DNA from: Thunnus maccoyii
Lineage: Eukaryota; Chordata; Actinopteri; Scombriformes; Scombridae
DNA: 64,000 nucleotides
Direction: 5' to 3'
NCBI RefSeq assembly: GCF_910596095.1
Contig: NC_056550.1
Span: 22,192,001-22,256,000, forward strand
Shown: positions 41,621-55,145 of the stretch, piece after piece
Position numbering within the stretch: the stretch's first letter is position 1
How the letters are laid out: each line of letters opens with the position of its first letter
Notes under the pieces: generated by a model
The model's input: only the letters and a program-made list of their open reading frames with translations
What the model was told of the DNA's origin: nothing
Database searches by the model: none
Translations under genes and position numbers: made by a program

Positions 41621-44600
41621 CATCAGTGACGCACCGGGCTTACAGCTTACTCCAATGAAAACCCGTCCGTGTCATTATGAGATGCATTTTCCAACCTTTA
41701 GTTTGGGTTAAAATTAGCACTCAAAACGAAGTTGGAAGCGTGAAGCAAACAGTGGTCTCCTGCAGCAGTCCAGGTTTCTGCCATCTTTTTATCTAGCTGT
41801 CCACCCCTTTTTGCCCTTTTTTGGACTACCTGCATGTTGAAAAATGACGCTGGGGGTACCCAGTGTATTAAAAAGTGATGCTGAGGGGTGTGACAAAGCA
41901 GAGCAATTTGACCCCCTGTCAAATTGATGTGCAACAGTATTTTTTTTAGGATAAACAACACAGAAAAAAAGATGATCATCAAAAGTACAGCTTCTTGTAG
42001 ATAATCTAACAATTTGAACTCTTTTTATTCATCTGATGCACTTTTCTGATGCACAGTTTCCACTGAGTCTGCGGCAGGCTAATGCTAATGCTAACTCCAA
42101 ACAGCTGCTGACAGTCTTTGTCAGAAATCTGTGAGGAAAACAGAGACTTTAAAACACTGAACTCTGCATCAACATGAGTGTTATAGAACATAAAAGCAAA
42201 CTTTAAAAGCAAACTTACCCTGCAGCGTTATTTCTGCTTCATTTCCGTCTTCTTGTTCCTTGTTTTTAAATCTCAGCAGCACATCCTCAGCTCTCAACTC
42301 TCATAGTGAACTTTGTGTATTCTCATGAGACGGAGTGATGCTCTGCTCATATGAAGGATCAGAAATATGAAGGTACATCCATGATGAAGATATGTGAGTC
42401 AATAATCCTTTGTAACTTCTGTTAACTCAGATAAAGCTCACATCATTGTTGAACAGCTTAAAACTTATAATGCCCAGTGATGTTGATTCTATGGGCAGAG
42501 GACGTTTCTTTAGGACAATCTGCTCTTAACCAATTAAAGAATATAAAAAAAGGTTTTGTATGAAAAATCCCCCCCAAAAATGCACAGATGTGTTGAAAAG
42601 CGAAATTTTGAGAAATATTTGAAGATTTTTTGAAGTCAGGACCAGACCAAATATTCATTAGAGGGAGAAACTGACACTTACACATGCATATCTGTATTCT
42701 AAATATGTGCACATGTCCACTAAAAAGCAATTTGACGCTCTGGGAATGAGAACAGGTTGCAACTACATGTACATTAGAGGCTACGGTGGCTACAGACATA
42801 CGGTACATACCACATGCCTGTATTTTCTTCTACATGTTTCTAATGTCAGTGGAGACTGTTGGGAGTGAAGACTAGTGAAGCCTAGTGATGGCTAGTGGCT
42901 ATCATTTTGGTTAGATCTGTATTATGAACTGTGCCTTTAAAGGCCCAAATTTGTAGCTGCAGTCTGTTGTACTCCTCATGACATTAAACAAGTGGCCTGC
43001 AGAACAGTAACAATATTGTTATTATAATTTCTGCTAATTAAAAACAAAAGACACAGTGCTCCTTTTGCAGAACTATAATTTCATGCCACTGTAGATACCA
43101 TATATCAGAACAAGTAGGTCACACAGGTCTTATAAGTTAATACTTCATTATGTCCTGTAGGAGGCAACAACAACACTGCTAATATTTTATTATAAAAAAA
43201 GTAATCATAGAACTTTTATATTTATAATGATGGAGGTTCAAGACCAAAAATACTCACTAATAACATTTTATTTCCTCTTTAATCCTCCATTTACAAGCTT
43301 AATATACCCAAGAGATTCAGTAGATGCAGTGGGTCAAATTGCCAGAGCTGCTAACTCCATCAAAACTTTATTAGTCAGGATTTCATTGGATAGTTTTGAT
43401 GTCACAAGGATTTAAATAGTGTTTCACAAACTTTTCCAGCGGGGTAACATCAGCATCCCAAGGGAAGCGCTCACTTCCTGTGTTGTTGGCTTTGCTGGCT
43501 TTATTGGCTATTTTTCTGTTAAAAGTGGAGTCAATGTTTCTGGAGAAAGATTGTTGTTATTTGAACTCAACAGCCAAACAAATACACCCCTCCCTTCAGT
43601 CTTCACAATTCCGAGCAGGAAGGCCTCCTGTTGCTTATTGACTGGAATAGTGGAATAGTGTTGTGTGGCCCAGTCCGAGCCACTTTATTTGTTTCCCATT
43701 TATAGAGCCAGGGCTGTGTACAAACATTTTTTTTCAGCGCACACATAGAACAGTAGACAGTTAGCGGACCGTGAGGAGATATTCGCTGAATTTGACAAAA
43801 AGTGTATTGGATTAGAATAGCTGGCTGCACCTTTAAAGGTGACACAGTAAAAAATAAGCTTCAGGCCCAAAATAGTTATTGGTTTCAGGTTTCAGAGACA
43901 CATAGTGATCAAAGTTTAGAGTGCTGTAAGTTAAGCACGCACACAGCTACACAAACCCCCCACTATTCAGCCATGTGACTCTCCTGTGAAACGCTATCAC
44001 CATAGGTGCAGTCGAGGAGGGTGCAGAGATTTCATTAAACACACAGTCACCTTCATTATCTGAACAAACACACACACACACACACACACACACAAGAGTG
44101 ATCAGCCGAGTGCCCCTGACACTGTGGAGAACATATTAGAATCCATAAGGGGATCTGTGCCACAGCGCTGCACATGGCGGAAGGCATGCGCTGATCCGAC
44201 CACGAGCGCTCACGCCTGATTGGCCCAGCTGGGGCAGCCGTGGCCGGGGCGATGTCCCCCTCACTCTCTGTCACTGGCGGAGCTAAGCAGAGCAGCCAGG
44301 TTCACAGACCGCGGCCGACACCCTGTCAACTGCCTTGCCTCCACATTCTGCCACACACACACACACACACACACATCAATGCACAAAATCAGGAAGGAAC
44401 GTGAGGAAAGCGGGACAACAGAACAGAGAAAACCCAAAGTAGTTGAGGACACACGAAGGATCGCGTGAAGTCCGATATGTAATTCTGTAAAGGAGACATT
44501 GTTTCGGGCATTTTTGTTGCCCGTGTAGTAATGATTCATCATAAAAATAACCGAATGCACATATTACTATTACTCCCATTTCATCAGTGCTGTGTCAGCT

Positions 44601-45420
44601 GTTGCAGAGCCTCCATCCAGCCCCCCATCTCCCCTCCCTCACCGTTCCTACTTCTTATTTAAAAAGGTCACAACCTGCATTACTGGGTCACAGAGCTAAT
44701 TAATTAGGTCATGATAAATGCACACTAGGACATTCATCATGGAGCAAGTTGTTCAATTTATTAAAGCATCTGATGCAAATATTGAGTCATGTGAACATGT
44801 AAAACCCCAGCAGCTTGATCTCTGTCTTGTTTATGAAACTTTATGCTTATTCTCATCTCAGCTAGAGGAGCGGTGTCTCTTTAAATGTCTTTACAGAATG
44901 ATTTCACTCAATTGAGCATCCACAACGGGTTCTACAGGGCATCTACACTAATAAAAAGCTGGAGAGACACAAGCTAACACAGGGGTTATTTTTAGCCACT
45001 GTTCTATATACATCATGTTCCTCCAGACACTAAGATGCTCCGGGGTCATGCTCAGTGTTTATACAGTCTCCTATGGAAACCTCATACCATAAAATAGACT
45101 GATAGACCACATTTAACTGGAGCTTTGGAAATAACTGGAATTTGAGGACATTTCGGTCACTGAGTCTGGATAAAAGTGCAAATATAGTCCATAAATATCC
45201 ATAAACATATTCATGAGCTCATACTTTACCTAAACGCCATTGCAGGTGTTATATCTCTAATAAAATGTGGTTTTATGACATATTTATGTGTTCAATAGAG
45301 TTGAACAGACTGTATGGTTCACATGGTTCAGTCTGTCCTTGAATTAATCATTTAGCTTTAAGAAGGTCAGTTAACAAATTTCTCTCTTAATGAATATTTA
45401 GTTGATAAAATTATGACAAT
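41621..45420. other. Intergenic with older repeat remnants
   Basis: It includes the intact comparison copy of the interrupted repeat (about 41820-41990), a repeat-like stretch with CTAATGCTAATGCTAAC near 42078-42095, and AC microsatellites at 44067-44094 and 44352-44374. A GC-richer patch with an inverted CCAAT box (GATTGGCCCAG near 44218) lies at 44150-44340. A perfect 12-bp palindrome CTAATTAATTAG is at 44696-44707. No gene is supported. Confidence 0.45.
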
Positions 45421-45429
45421 TTTTAGAGC

Positions 45430-45780
45430 TGACATTATTTGTCATTAATTCATTAGTTGAGAGACAGAAAATTTATTGTCTCAGTCATTTCTAAAGGAAA
45501 AAAAGCAAAACATTTGCTGATTCTAGCTCTTTAAATGTGAGAATATGATGCTTCTCTTTGTTGTATTTCAAAGTAAACTGAATCTATTTGGATTTTGGAC
45601 TAATGGTCAGATAAAACAAGCAATCTGAAGATGTCTCCTTGACCTCTGGGGAATTTTAATGGGTATTTTCACTATTTTATTACAGTAAAATAAACAATAA
45701 TTACTAACAATAAATAAAAAACAGATTAATTGATGAGACAGACTATTTTGCAGCTGTAATTTATGATTGAAATACATTTA
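45430..45780 (+). repeat. Teleost-type AT-rich interspersed repeat, copy D
   Basis: Same family and orientation as copy C (39280-39560). Landmarks are GCTGATTCTAGCTCTTTAAA, TGTGAGAATATGATGCTTCT, TTGGATTTTGGACTAATGGT, CAGATAAAACAAGCAATCTG and GATGTCTCCTTGACCTCTGG. Confidence 0.65.
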
Positions 45781-45824
45781 TATTGATAAATGTAACACTT
45801 TTCTGCTATAAATGATCACATGAG

Positions 45825-46060
45825 GAGTTTAAATAACCATTTCTTTCATTATTTAGTGATAATTTCTTTGCATTAAAGTAAAACAATGAATGGTCATCAA
45901 GAGTTCCCAGAGCCCAAAGTGATGTCTGTAAATTTTTTTCTATTTTGTCCAACTATCAGCCAATAATTTGAAAGTATGAATAATTTACGATAATATGAAT
46001 GATAAAAAATAATCAGCAGATTAATCAATAACTGATAATGTCAGTTTCAGTCCTATTTTC
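45825..46060 (+). repeat. Companion repeat unit next to copy D
   Basis: Second copy of the unit at 39700-39915. It has AATTTCTTTGCATTAAAG, CAAGAGTTCCCAGAGCC and TGAAAGTATGAATAATTTAC. It ends near AACTGATAATGTCAGTTTCA. Confidence 0.6.
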
Positions 46061-49000
46061 AGTCACTTTTTTAATGACTAGCATCTTATAGTTACCTGTT
46101 ATTCCTGACACTGATATGATTTTTTCTCCTTTAAAGAAAATATTTACAGCATATATAAGAAATTAACTTATGTTTTGCTCAGTTTACTTGTTTTTTTAGG
46201 GCGATTTGATAGTAAATAATTTAATTACAGTGTCATACAGATTTTTCACGATGCTTTGTTACCAGTGAGTTGAGGAAAGCCCCGTACATACAACCTGTCA
46301 GCTTCCTCTTGTCTCCATATTTTTTGGGCAACAAAACACCAAAACAGCAGTTTCCTTTGCATTTTTCTTTCCTGTTACATCACCAACACGTGATTTGTCT
46401 CTCCCAGGACAGTCCTGTCCTGTCCTCTCCTCTCTGTCTCTTCTCCTGGAGTCATGTTTAAACAAAGTAACATTCATACATGAGTGGATTTCCATGGCCA
46501 CAAGGCCTCAGGATTATCTGAGCCATAGCCCGCCATAGTGTGATGGGTAGGAAAAAGCCCAAAGGCGCGCACAGATGCTCTCGTGCTAGTAGTGTAGCCT
46601 TGATGATAGCCTTTCGGGCTAACACTTTGAGACTCTACGTCTAAAACAAAAAAAAAAAAAGGAAAAAGAGATTTACTTGACAGAAGTGCTTAAGGCCTAA
46701 CTTTAAATAGCTCTGTGCTGTTTCTGTTTTTTCTTCTTTTATGTTTGTTATTGGTTTGGGCCTCTGCTGCACAGGGCTGCCTTGAATGCAGTTTGGAGTC
46801 GAGGGAACTGAGCCTCTCTCCTTAAGAAGCCTTAAGACAGACCGTTTACATAAAGATTAGCTCAGATGAAGAGCGTGTTTGTACTGAGAATGATAATGAC
46901 TTAGTGATTGTATGAGCAGGCCGTAGGGGAGAGCAGCAGCAGCAGCAGTGGCGGCGGCGGCAGCGGCAGCGGTGGCAGCAGCCTCCTCGGCTGGCACAGT
47001 GTGATTGTTTCTGGATCTCATCACCGCTCCCGTCTCCAAGCTTGGCGTCGGAGCACAGGAGCAATCATGACCCCTCAGCTTCAGCTCACTTCTCTGTCCA
47101 ACCCTCAAGGTAGACAAACACCCTGAGGTCAGCAAATATGTCTCGAGCAATAACCCTGATGATATATCCTTATTTTCTTTGTCTTTAAGCTTAATAAAGC
47201 CTGGCTGCATAGCTCGTCAACCCTTTTATATATCCGTGAGTATTGGTCAAAACAACATGGACACTGAGCTATAATTTGGGGATCATTTTTCCATCTTACA
47301 TTCTACACTCGTGTTTATCTCTTACTATAACAGAAGCCATACATAGCCCTCGATAACGAGAGACTTTACTTTCTCCGTATTTTGATGTAGGCAAATGTAA
47401 GCAGAGGAGTGTGTGGTCCTTAATGTGATGTAGGAGATTTCATTAGGTTGTTGTATACGCTGGGCGCCTCGGCTGTGAGGCGGCCTGAAGGATTTTCCTC
47501 AGGCTACGACGGATTTATCGAATCCATACCCTGTGTGTAGAGAACGTGTGCTTTATTGCTTTAGGCAACCTTTAATCAGATGTATATTTTTCCAGCATTT
47601 CTTTTGGTATTAGACAAGACTGTGGTTTTGCTTCCGATGCGATTTTTGTGAAGCGATCATAAAAATCAGATTTTATAAACATCACATAGCTAGATGTCCA
47701 AACTTGGCCCCAAAATAACTCTTTTGCAGTTCCTGCGGATATTTAAATCCGTTCCTCCACTATTATCTCTCTGTTCCTTTTCTTCACTTTGCTTGTTCAC
47801 TCATTGTGGCTGGACAACATCCAGACTGTGTTGACAACAATTTGAGCCTGCTTTCTTTCATTTCTTTCAAAATCCAATTTTTGCACAAGCGGACCTGTCA
47901 GTTGTCGTGGAAAACATGATTGGATGATTAAAGTTGCATTGGAACAAGTGTAACCGTAGGCAAGAACATATTGCAGCGAAACGGCTCTTTTTGTTTGCCA
48001 GTCCTTCAGTATGCTTCCTTCTCAGCTCCTCCGCCCCTCTTATGCCTTTTCAGTCTCCGTTTTTTTTTACCCCTCTCTTCTCTTCTCCATCCTCTAAGTG
48101 TTTTGTTGGAAATTTGATTGCTCAGTTCCATTTACATTCACTCGCCATCTGCTGAATTTGGCTGCGACTGCGAATCAATTCTTAATGTTGGCAGCTTCTC
48201 ATTGACCTGCCTCCGCTGTTTCTTTGCATTTCCATTTCATCTTCTCCTGATCTCTGTCATGTTTTGATCTCTAGACATTAAACAAAACACCAGTCCAATC
48301 AATGACTAGCTGACGGGTCCTTTACACAGCAGACATTTCCATTTATCATCGTAGGAAAAGCACAGGTGTTACAATGACATTAACAATGGCTCTGTTCTAT
48401 TCAAGTGTCCCAGTAAGCCATGATAGCATGACAGTGAGCCAGCAGGCACCCTGAAACTGAAGCCATCATTAATTTTATTTTCCTGCTGTGAAAGAGGCCT
48501 GCTGCAACCCAACGCTAAATCTCCGCTACCCTACAATCTCCACTCGCAGCAACTAAAGCATGATTTAACTTTTTTTTATGGTTATTTTTAGTCACTTGCA
48601 AAATTTGGTTAAGGTTAAGAAAAGATCGTTGTCTTGAATCGTTAAACAGAAAAAGTCACTTGAGGCACAAGACACGATGTGTTTACTGTATCAACAATGT
48701 AAGTGCTTTTGCTTCCTAAACTAACCCACATCCAGGACTCAAGATGAAAACCCAGGTGTTCTGTTTCAAAGTCATGAGGTTTGTAGACCCTCCATCCACC
48801 ATCCAACGACTTCAGTAGAAAGATGGAGTCCTTCCCTCACCCCAAAAAATATTGCCTGTGACGTTTTTTACTACTACAACACAGTTGGGAAAATAAGTTA
48901 GACTTCTATAAGACAAGCATATCTAATTAAGTCATACAGCACTTGAATTTTTTTACACTGATTAGCATGGCGTACCCATATCAAATCATTTAAACTTTGA

Positions 49001-51381
49001 CTCTGTTCTCATAGAGATAATAGAAAATATAAAGAATTGATGAGTGGATTTGGGATACATAGCAACCATGAATAATTCTTCAGTTTAATCAGTTTCACAA
49101 TTTAATCATCTTGTCCCTTGAATGCACTCTGAAAACTCTAAGCAACCAAAAAAAAATCAGCTTAAAAAGTCATAATTTTTTTCCAAAGGGGATGAACTTA
49201 ATCCTGATGAAATTTATCTTAATAAGGCTTCTGTCTTGTAAATCATAAAGTGCTTGACAGAAGCTAAACAATGCTTGCGAAACAGATAAGTAAACATAAA
49301 CAGTGAGTGCTGTTTTATTTTCCACTGTGATTCAGCCACAACAACAATTGTTTGTTCATGAATGATTAGTTAAAAAATGAGGGTTACTGCCACTACTATC
49401 AATTTACCTCTCTACTATGAATCTGTCATTGATAGTGACCCGACTGTTTTCGATGCGGTCGCCCTCCGTGAAGCACTTTGAACTCAGCCTGAACTCTGTA
49501 TCAACTCTGTCTCTGTCATTTAATAAACCTTCGCCCTTCCTTTAGCCGGGGTCCTTGTCAGAACGCTTTGCCCCCCTTAAGGCGAGCATAGTGACAGTAG
49601 AGTGATAGCTGTCCATGGTGCAGTCAGGTGAAAGTGGATGATGGCTGATGAATGCTATGCACTGACACTGACTTATAACTCAGACATTAATACAATAGCT
49701 TGGGAAATCCTTGTCCCCTGTCATTCATGGCCCAGCTATGGTCGGATATAAATATGAATGATGTCCTGTGGATTTCTCAGAAGAAATAGGGTCAGGGTCA
49801 GTGACCGCCAACATATTTGTATGTTCTTGCAAACGGGTGTCCCACAAACCGGAAATATCTGCTGAAGCACCCTTGAACGAGATGCTTAACCCTGACCAGC
49901 GTCTAGAAGAGGGTGAACTATTTTCTCAGAGCGACAAACAAACAGCTGCTTGTAAAGAGGAAAGACTTTGTGTTTTCCTCTCTGAGATACACATGGTGTA
50001 TATTTTGGGGAGATGAGAACACAAAGATTAGATGTTTAAATGTTTCAAACCCGCTAAAAGTCAGTTCCTTCTCAGGTTTGATTCTAACAGTTTTATATTC
50101 TTGGCATGCATACAAAGACAATCCAGGTCTTTGTATATAGTCAGATTGTTTTATTAAAGGATAAGATTTTTCTCACTGTCAACAAATCTCATGTGCAGAG
50201 TATTGTGTTTGCATCCAAAGCCTGATATTCATCTGTACCATAGACCTCCATTGTTGTCTGAAAACTATTAAAAACATGTCAGTAAGCCACACCGTCACAC
50301 TGGGTGACATGTTCCTTCACCATGAAGAGTTCGGGCAAGTTAGTCTCTTAGAAACAGCTCCAAAGACTAATAACAATGATCATGAGAGTAGTTCTGTGTA
50401 AGGCCTCTTGATTTTGTATTGAAGTTTTTTGAGAAATTTGAGAAACAATGTAGTACAAAGTCATGATATGATATGATATGTAGCACAACAACTTAGTGAA
50501 GCACTGTAAAAGGAAACACATTCCTACGCATGTGCAGTCGCATCTGCCTTAACTGAAACTACTCTCCAGAGACTGAAAATGTGATCACTATTATTAGTCC
50601 TTGGAGCCGTTTCTAAATAAACAAATGTGACCGCAAACTCCAGGATGAAGGAACATGTCATCCAGTGCAGCTCATTGATGCATTTTTGGACAACAACAGA
50701 GGTCTGTAGCACAGAGAAATATCAGGCTTTGGGCGCACACACGATACTTGTAAGTAGAATGAGTTCATTATTGGTTTGTCTCTGATTTCTTTAAACCTGA
50801 TTTTGGCTAAATACATGTTAGCATTTTAAACATAGTTACACTTTATATTCTGATACTGAGAAGTTAAGACGTCTGGCTTCTTCTGAGAAAACTTTTTACT
50901 TATGTCTTTTTCCTGTAAGTTACGGCTCAAAAGACTGAACGTCTGAACCTTCATTTGTATCTGACGAAATTTTATCCTTTTTTCATGTGATAAATATACT
51001 CTAAGTAAGGAATAATACTGGAAGCATTTGATAGTGTTGTGAGTTATTGCTTAAAGTTCAGAGCACAACTGAGTACATGCAGTACCTGGATAAAATAGAT
51101 GTGTTTCACTGTTTTATATATATTACTAGTAAGATCATCATTTCTTTCTCATACATTAGTGCTATTTTTTTAGTCAAGAGGGAGAGGGCAGCCGGCAGCA
51201 GACTGCTCAATCTGCAGACCAGACACCATGGGTGGATGAGAACATTTGTTAACTGAATTATTCATTTCAACGAGGAAACTCAGTTGCAGATTATGAAGAG
51301 TTCAAGACAACAACTTAACCCAAATAGGACCCTAATTAGAATATGTAGCTGCCCTGTGCATGCTTGTTTTTACATTTGTGG

Positions 51382-51384
<3 letters not shown>
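46061..51384. other. Intergenic, no gene seen
   Basis: This contains a GC-rich trinucleotide cluster (46932-46981) and several non-repetitive stretches of moderate GC (about 47430-47530 and 47940-48240) that could be conserved non-coding DNA. ORFs up to about 117 codons are compositional and carry no recognised domain. Nothing else can be supported. Confidence 0.45.
46932..46981. repeat. AGC/GGC trinucleotide repeat cluster
   Basis: Imperfect AGC units switch to GGC/AGC units. On + they would read Ser/Gly and on - Ala/Thr or Cys/Arg, depending on frame. No splice-supported exon surrounds them, although a GGTAGAC donor-like site lies at 47108. Confidence 0.8.

Positions 51385-51426
<42 letters not shown>
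51385..51426. repeat. TG dinucleotide microsatellite (21 units)
   Basis: Twenty-one uninterrupted TG units. Short ORFs through it encode Cys-Val repeats and are not genes. Confidence 0.95.
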
Positions 51427-51427
<1 letters not shown>

Positions 51428-54400
51428 ACGTTCATGCCAAAATGAGCCCCATCCCTCCTCTTCCTCTGCACAAGCTCAGCCAAAATTATGTTCTCAGCAT
51501 TCAGTCATTGTGATGGCAAGGATGTATCTACTTATCTGGAGTAAACAAATTCAACTACGGCTGGCAGGGGCATTTGGCCTGCACTTGCTCTCCTTTCTGG
51601 CAGCATGTGCGTGTGGTGCTGCTGCCATGGGTTGCAGCAACGTGGACCTCGGATCTTGAAGTCCATGGTTGCTCCTCTAAGATGTCTGATTTAAACAGCC
51701 TGCTGCCGCAGGGTGAAAGCCACATTTCATTACACAATGCTAATTAATTTCCGCAGGAAGTCATGCGTGTTTCTAACTGATTGACTCATTGTCACACCCT
51801 AAATAGATGTCCACGACTCATGATGCTCTAAGTGCCAATTTCACGCTAGCTACAGGGGTGGAAGTTAAGCTATTAACTTGTTTGAAGTGAAATGTCAGGT
51901 GTTAAGAAAGGGAAGGCTTTAATGGGACAGCTGTTAATAAGTCTCTCATTAGTGTTGTTGCATTGTTTTACATCCTCAGGGACCTGTTTGTGATTTACGT
52001 TCTATTAATACCTTGCTTAAAGTCTTTTTGTCATCTGCATGGTGAATGTTGACAGAGTCAGTCCTGACGAAGCAGAGGGGGATGAGCGCGGTTGGCAGGT
52101 CTCAGGTCTGCTTTGGCTCGAGACAGTGAGCTTCACAGTGAAGCCAGGCGACAGTACAGGAGCAGCCTAATGCTCTTATGTTTCCCCTTCATCTCTTTCC
52201 CTCTGTCCCGCTTTACCTCGCTTAACCCATTTGTCTTTTCGCCATGCCTCCCCAGCGTCTCTCCTCTCAGGTCAATCTAGCTGAGTTCAGAGAGCCATTA
52301 TTCTTGGTCAGTCATAAATCACCACTCCAATAAGCTCCCGTACACATCAGCTGGCAGAAAACGACCCCTAAGCACGAGAAATCAATCTCATCAATAAATG
52401 AAGAAATTGTGCAGTTTTGTGTGTGTGTGTACTAATTGACCCTTTTGTTGAAAGTCTGTAAATCTTTTTTGCTCTGTGAGGGTTTATTCCTGCAGTCTAC
52501 TGCTTGTTAGCAGTTTGTTTCACATCAATGCTGCATCTCACTGAAAGCCCATGAGATCCTGGATTGGACAAGAGCAAGATGGTATGTGTGCACTGGGCTA
52601 CATCCGCACAAAAGATGTCGTTTTTTTTTTTTTTAACTCAGCACATTTATAGTCATGTTCTAGCTAAACTGAAATTAAACAGCATCATTTTGAGCTCATT
52701 ACAAAACTGTGATTTGCTCCAGAAAAGCCTAAAGCCAAATTGTCTGCAGCAAATAAAGTTAACGCCAATTAATTACCACTTCTTTTATACTTTTTCTGTG
52801 CTAACACTCTCCTTCATTTTAGAGTTGCCCTCAGTTTGGATTACCCCTCCTGACCGACAGCTAGTAGTAACAATAAGATGCCACCCGTGGCGCGTACACA
52901 TCATTAGAAGCAGACATGAAACAGGAAACCACTTTTAAGGACCAATAACAAGGGTGTGGAGGGCTATTTTTGTGTTCTTCTAATTGTTGTTTAATAGGAG
53001 ATCACTAATTTAAAGATCCCCTCCAGACAATACTCTACTTGGAATAATAACACAGGTCTAATATAGTCTCTCCACAAAAGAAGTCCAATTACCTCATTAC
53101 TCATTAAAATACTTAAAATAACATTTCCTCCGTCTCCCTCATTGAAAAAATCCAGAATCAAAAGTTTAACTGCTGGACACAAGATGTCTCCTACTTCACT
53201 GTAAAGTCCATTATCAGTGTATGTGCAGTGGAGGCTTCAAGCTTCCACATCACACTTATGTAAGTTGCATACTGGATCACGATTAGCTTCCAAACTAGTG
53301 CTGCTCGTCGGTCCACCACTTAAACTCAGACTCATTGAAACTTTTCAATGAGCACAGAGAAACTTTCCTCCTTCAGCAGATGAATGTGAAAACAGCTCTC
53401 TGGTGTCAAACTCTTCACTAGACTCACAGGTCAGTCTGTAAACGCGTCCTTCATAGAGACTGAGGACAATCTCTCAGGTTTAAATGTTAAAACTGGATGG
53501 AAACAATTAGAGAGAATTTAGAGAGAAAAACCTGCATTGCAGAACCAATCCACAGTCTTTAGAGCAGTGTGTCATAGTGGGGAAGTGATATGCAGTTCGC
53601 TATGGAGGAGAATAGGGGAAGAGCATCATTTCTGGTAAGGCGTGTCCTTGACAAAATGTAAGGAGGCGAAGATTTGTTAGCAGACATTCTCGCCGCTGTT
53701 CAAGCAATTACCGTGCACTTATAAATCCACCAACTTCAGTAGGCGGAGATCTCTGATGCAAAAAACATGTCTGAGTAGAGGGGGACTCGTGAAGAGAAAT
53801 GTTGCTTTACAACCCTCTACTGTTTATGCTTTTTTATGAGTTACTCATAAGATGTCGAACGGCGCTGTGTGACATGTATAGTGCTGAGAAATCTATGTTT
53901 TGAGATAACAGAGCCACATCATGAAGAGAAAGTTTGTATTTGGGACTCCACTACATTTTACATGAATGTGCAGTGAGAGTCCAGGATGAGACTAAAGATA
54001 TGACGCAGAAAGAATATACTCACCCTTCCACACTCCTCAGTTTCAATGTTGATGTTGAGTCAAACACTCTGAGCGATATAGTATACACTGGTCTTTGTTT
54101 AGCACCTGTTTTCTCTTCTCTGTTTGCTTCTCAATGGCTGCCATGGACACTCAAAACAGAACAATGTGTGTCAATGCCATTCCCACCCTCCTGCCTGTGA
54201 TACAGGACAAGGTAAAAGTGGTACTTAAGTTATGTGTATATAGTCTCAGGGGGCATCTGGAGTTGTACTAGGAAGCCACCATTGAGCGCTCTCTCTCTCT
54301 CTACATCACATTTCACACAAGCTGTTTGAGATTTAGCCTCAGTGTGCAGCACAGAACAAAAGAAATGTTCATGTCAGCTGTAGTGGATATGCGGTCAAAT

Positions 54401-54430
54401 GCTCTGTACCCCTTACCCTGTTCATATTCT
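51427..54430. other. Intergenic, no gene seen
   Basis: The segment about 51690-51860 (with ATGCTAATTAATTTCCGCAG and GACTGATT-like words) is non-repetitive and could be a regulatory element. About 53000-53830 has the texture of a diverged interspersed repeat, but I cannot assign it. No protein gene is supported. Confidence 0.4.
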
Positions 54431-54439
54431 CACACGTGA

Positions 54440-55145
54440 CTGGACATATGTTATACATACATTATAAATGAGACATGACAATTATAATTATTTATAAAGA
54501 CATACATTATGTATGGTTTAAGTTGTAACTAATGGGTGTATTAATAATATATAATATCCTATGCTGATACTCTACATATCTGTAACAAGTAATTATAAGG
54601 ATCCTTTTTGGGGTTGCCTAATTTAAAAATCCCTTAGGCTGCTGTATATCTGCTTCTAGCAAAATTTGTTTGGTTTTCTTAGCCAACTATTTAATTCATC
54701 TTATTAAAAAGTGAGAAACCTTCTTTATTAATGACTTAGAAACATTTATAAATGCAGACTTGATTGCTTATTGGAAAGAGAATAAGTTATAAATAAAGGG
54801 TTTCAGTTTAAAATAAGGCATCCAGTTATAAATGTTGGTAAATTGTTAGTAAAAAGTGGTTCCACAACAGGAATCCACCGACTCTGGCTTCGTAATATAT
54901 TATATAAAATCCTGATACATTCGTTTTTTTTTAACTTCCCGTATGGTGGAACTGTTAATTTTAAGGCTCTTCCTGACAATTAAAATTAAAGATCTAGATT
55001 AAAAGACAAAGAGAGTTATGCTGGAGGAGGATAAAGACCAAGAGTAGTTCTTATAATTAGCTTATTACAGGTCTGTAAAGCATTAATAGATTATTTTAAC
55101 CATTAATGAAGCAGTAGTTATAACTTAAACCCCAAATATACTGAA
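54440..55145. repeat. AT-rich interspersed repeat texture (TTATAAAT-type)
   Basis: Words such as TTATTTATAAAGACATA, AACATTTATAAATGCAGA, AAGTTATAAATAAAGGGT, AAAGCATTAATAGATTA and AACCATTAATGAAGCAG recur through this block. They resemble a fish repeat made of 'ttataaatggtttataa'-like sequence. Boundaries and family are uncertain. Confidence 0.35.

Noticed and set aside
42938..43845. CCTTTAAAGG palindromes at 42938 and about 43828 as termini of one 900-bp element
   Set aside because: The similarity does not extend beyond about 12 bases at either end, so chance is the simpler explanation.
54246..54305. Possible further tRNA-Cys remnant (GGGGGCATCTGGAGTTGTAC then CGCTCTCTC)
   Set aside because: Only the acceptor and T-arm-like words match. 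The anticodon loop is absent and the similarity may be chance.
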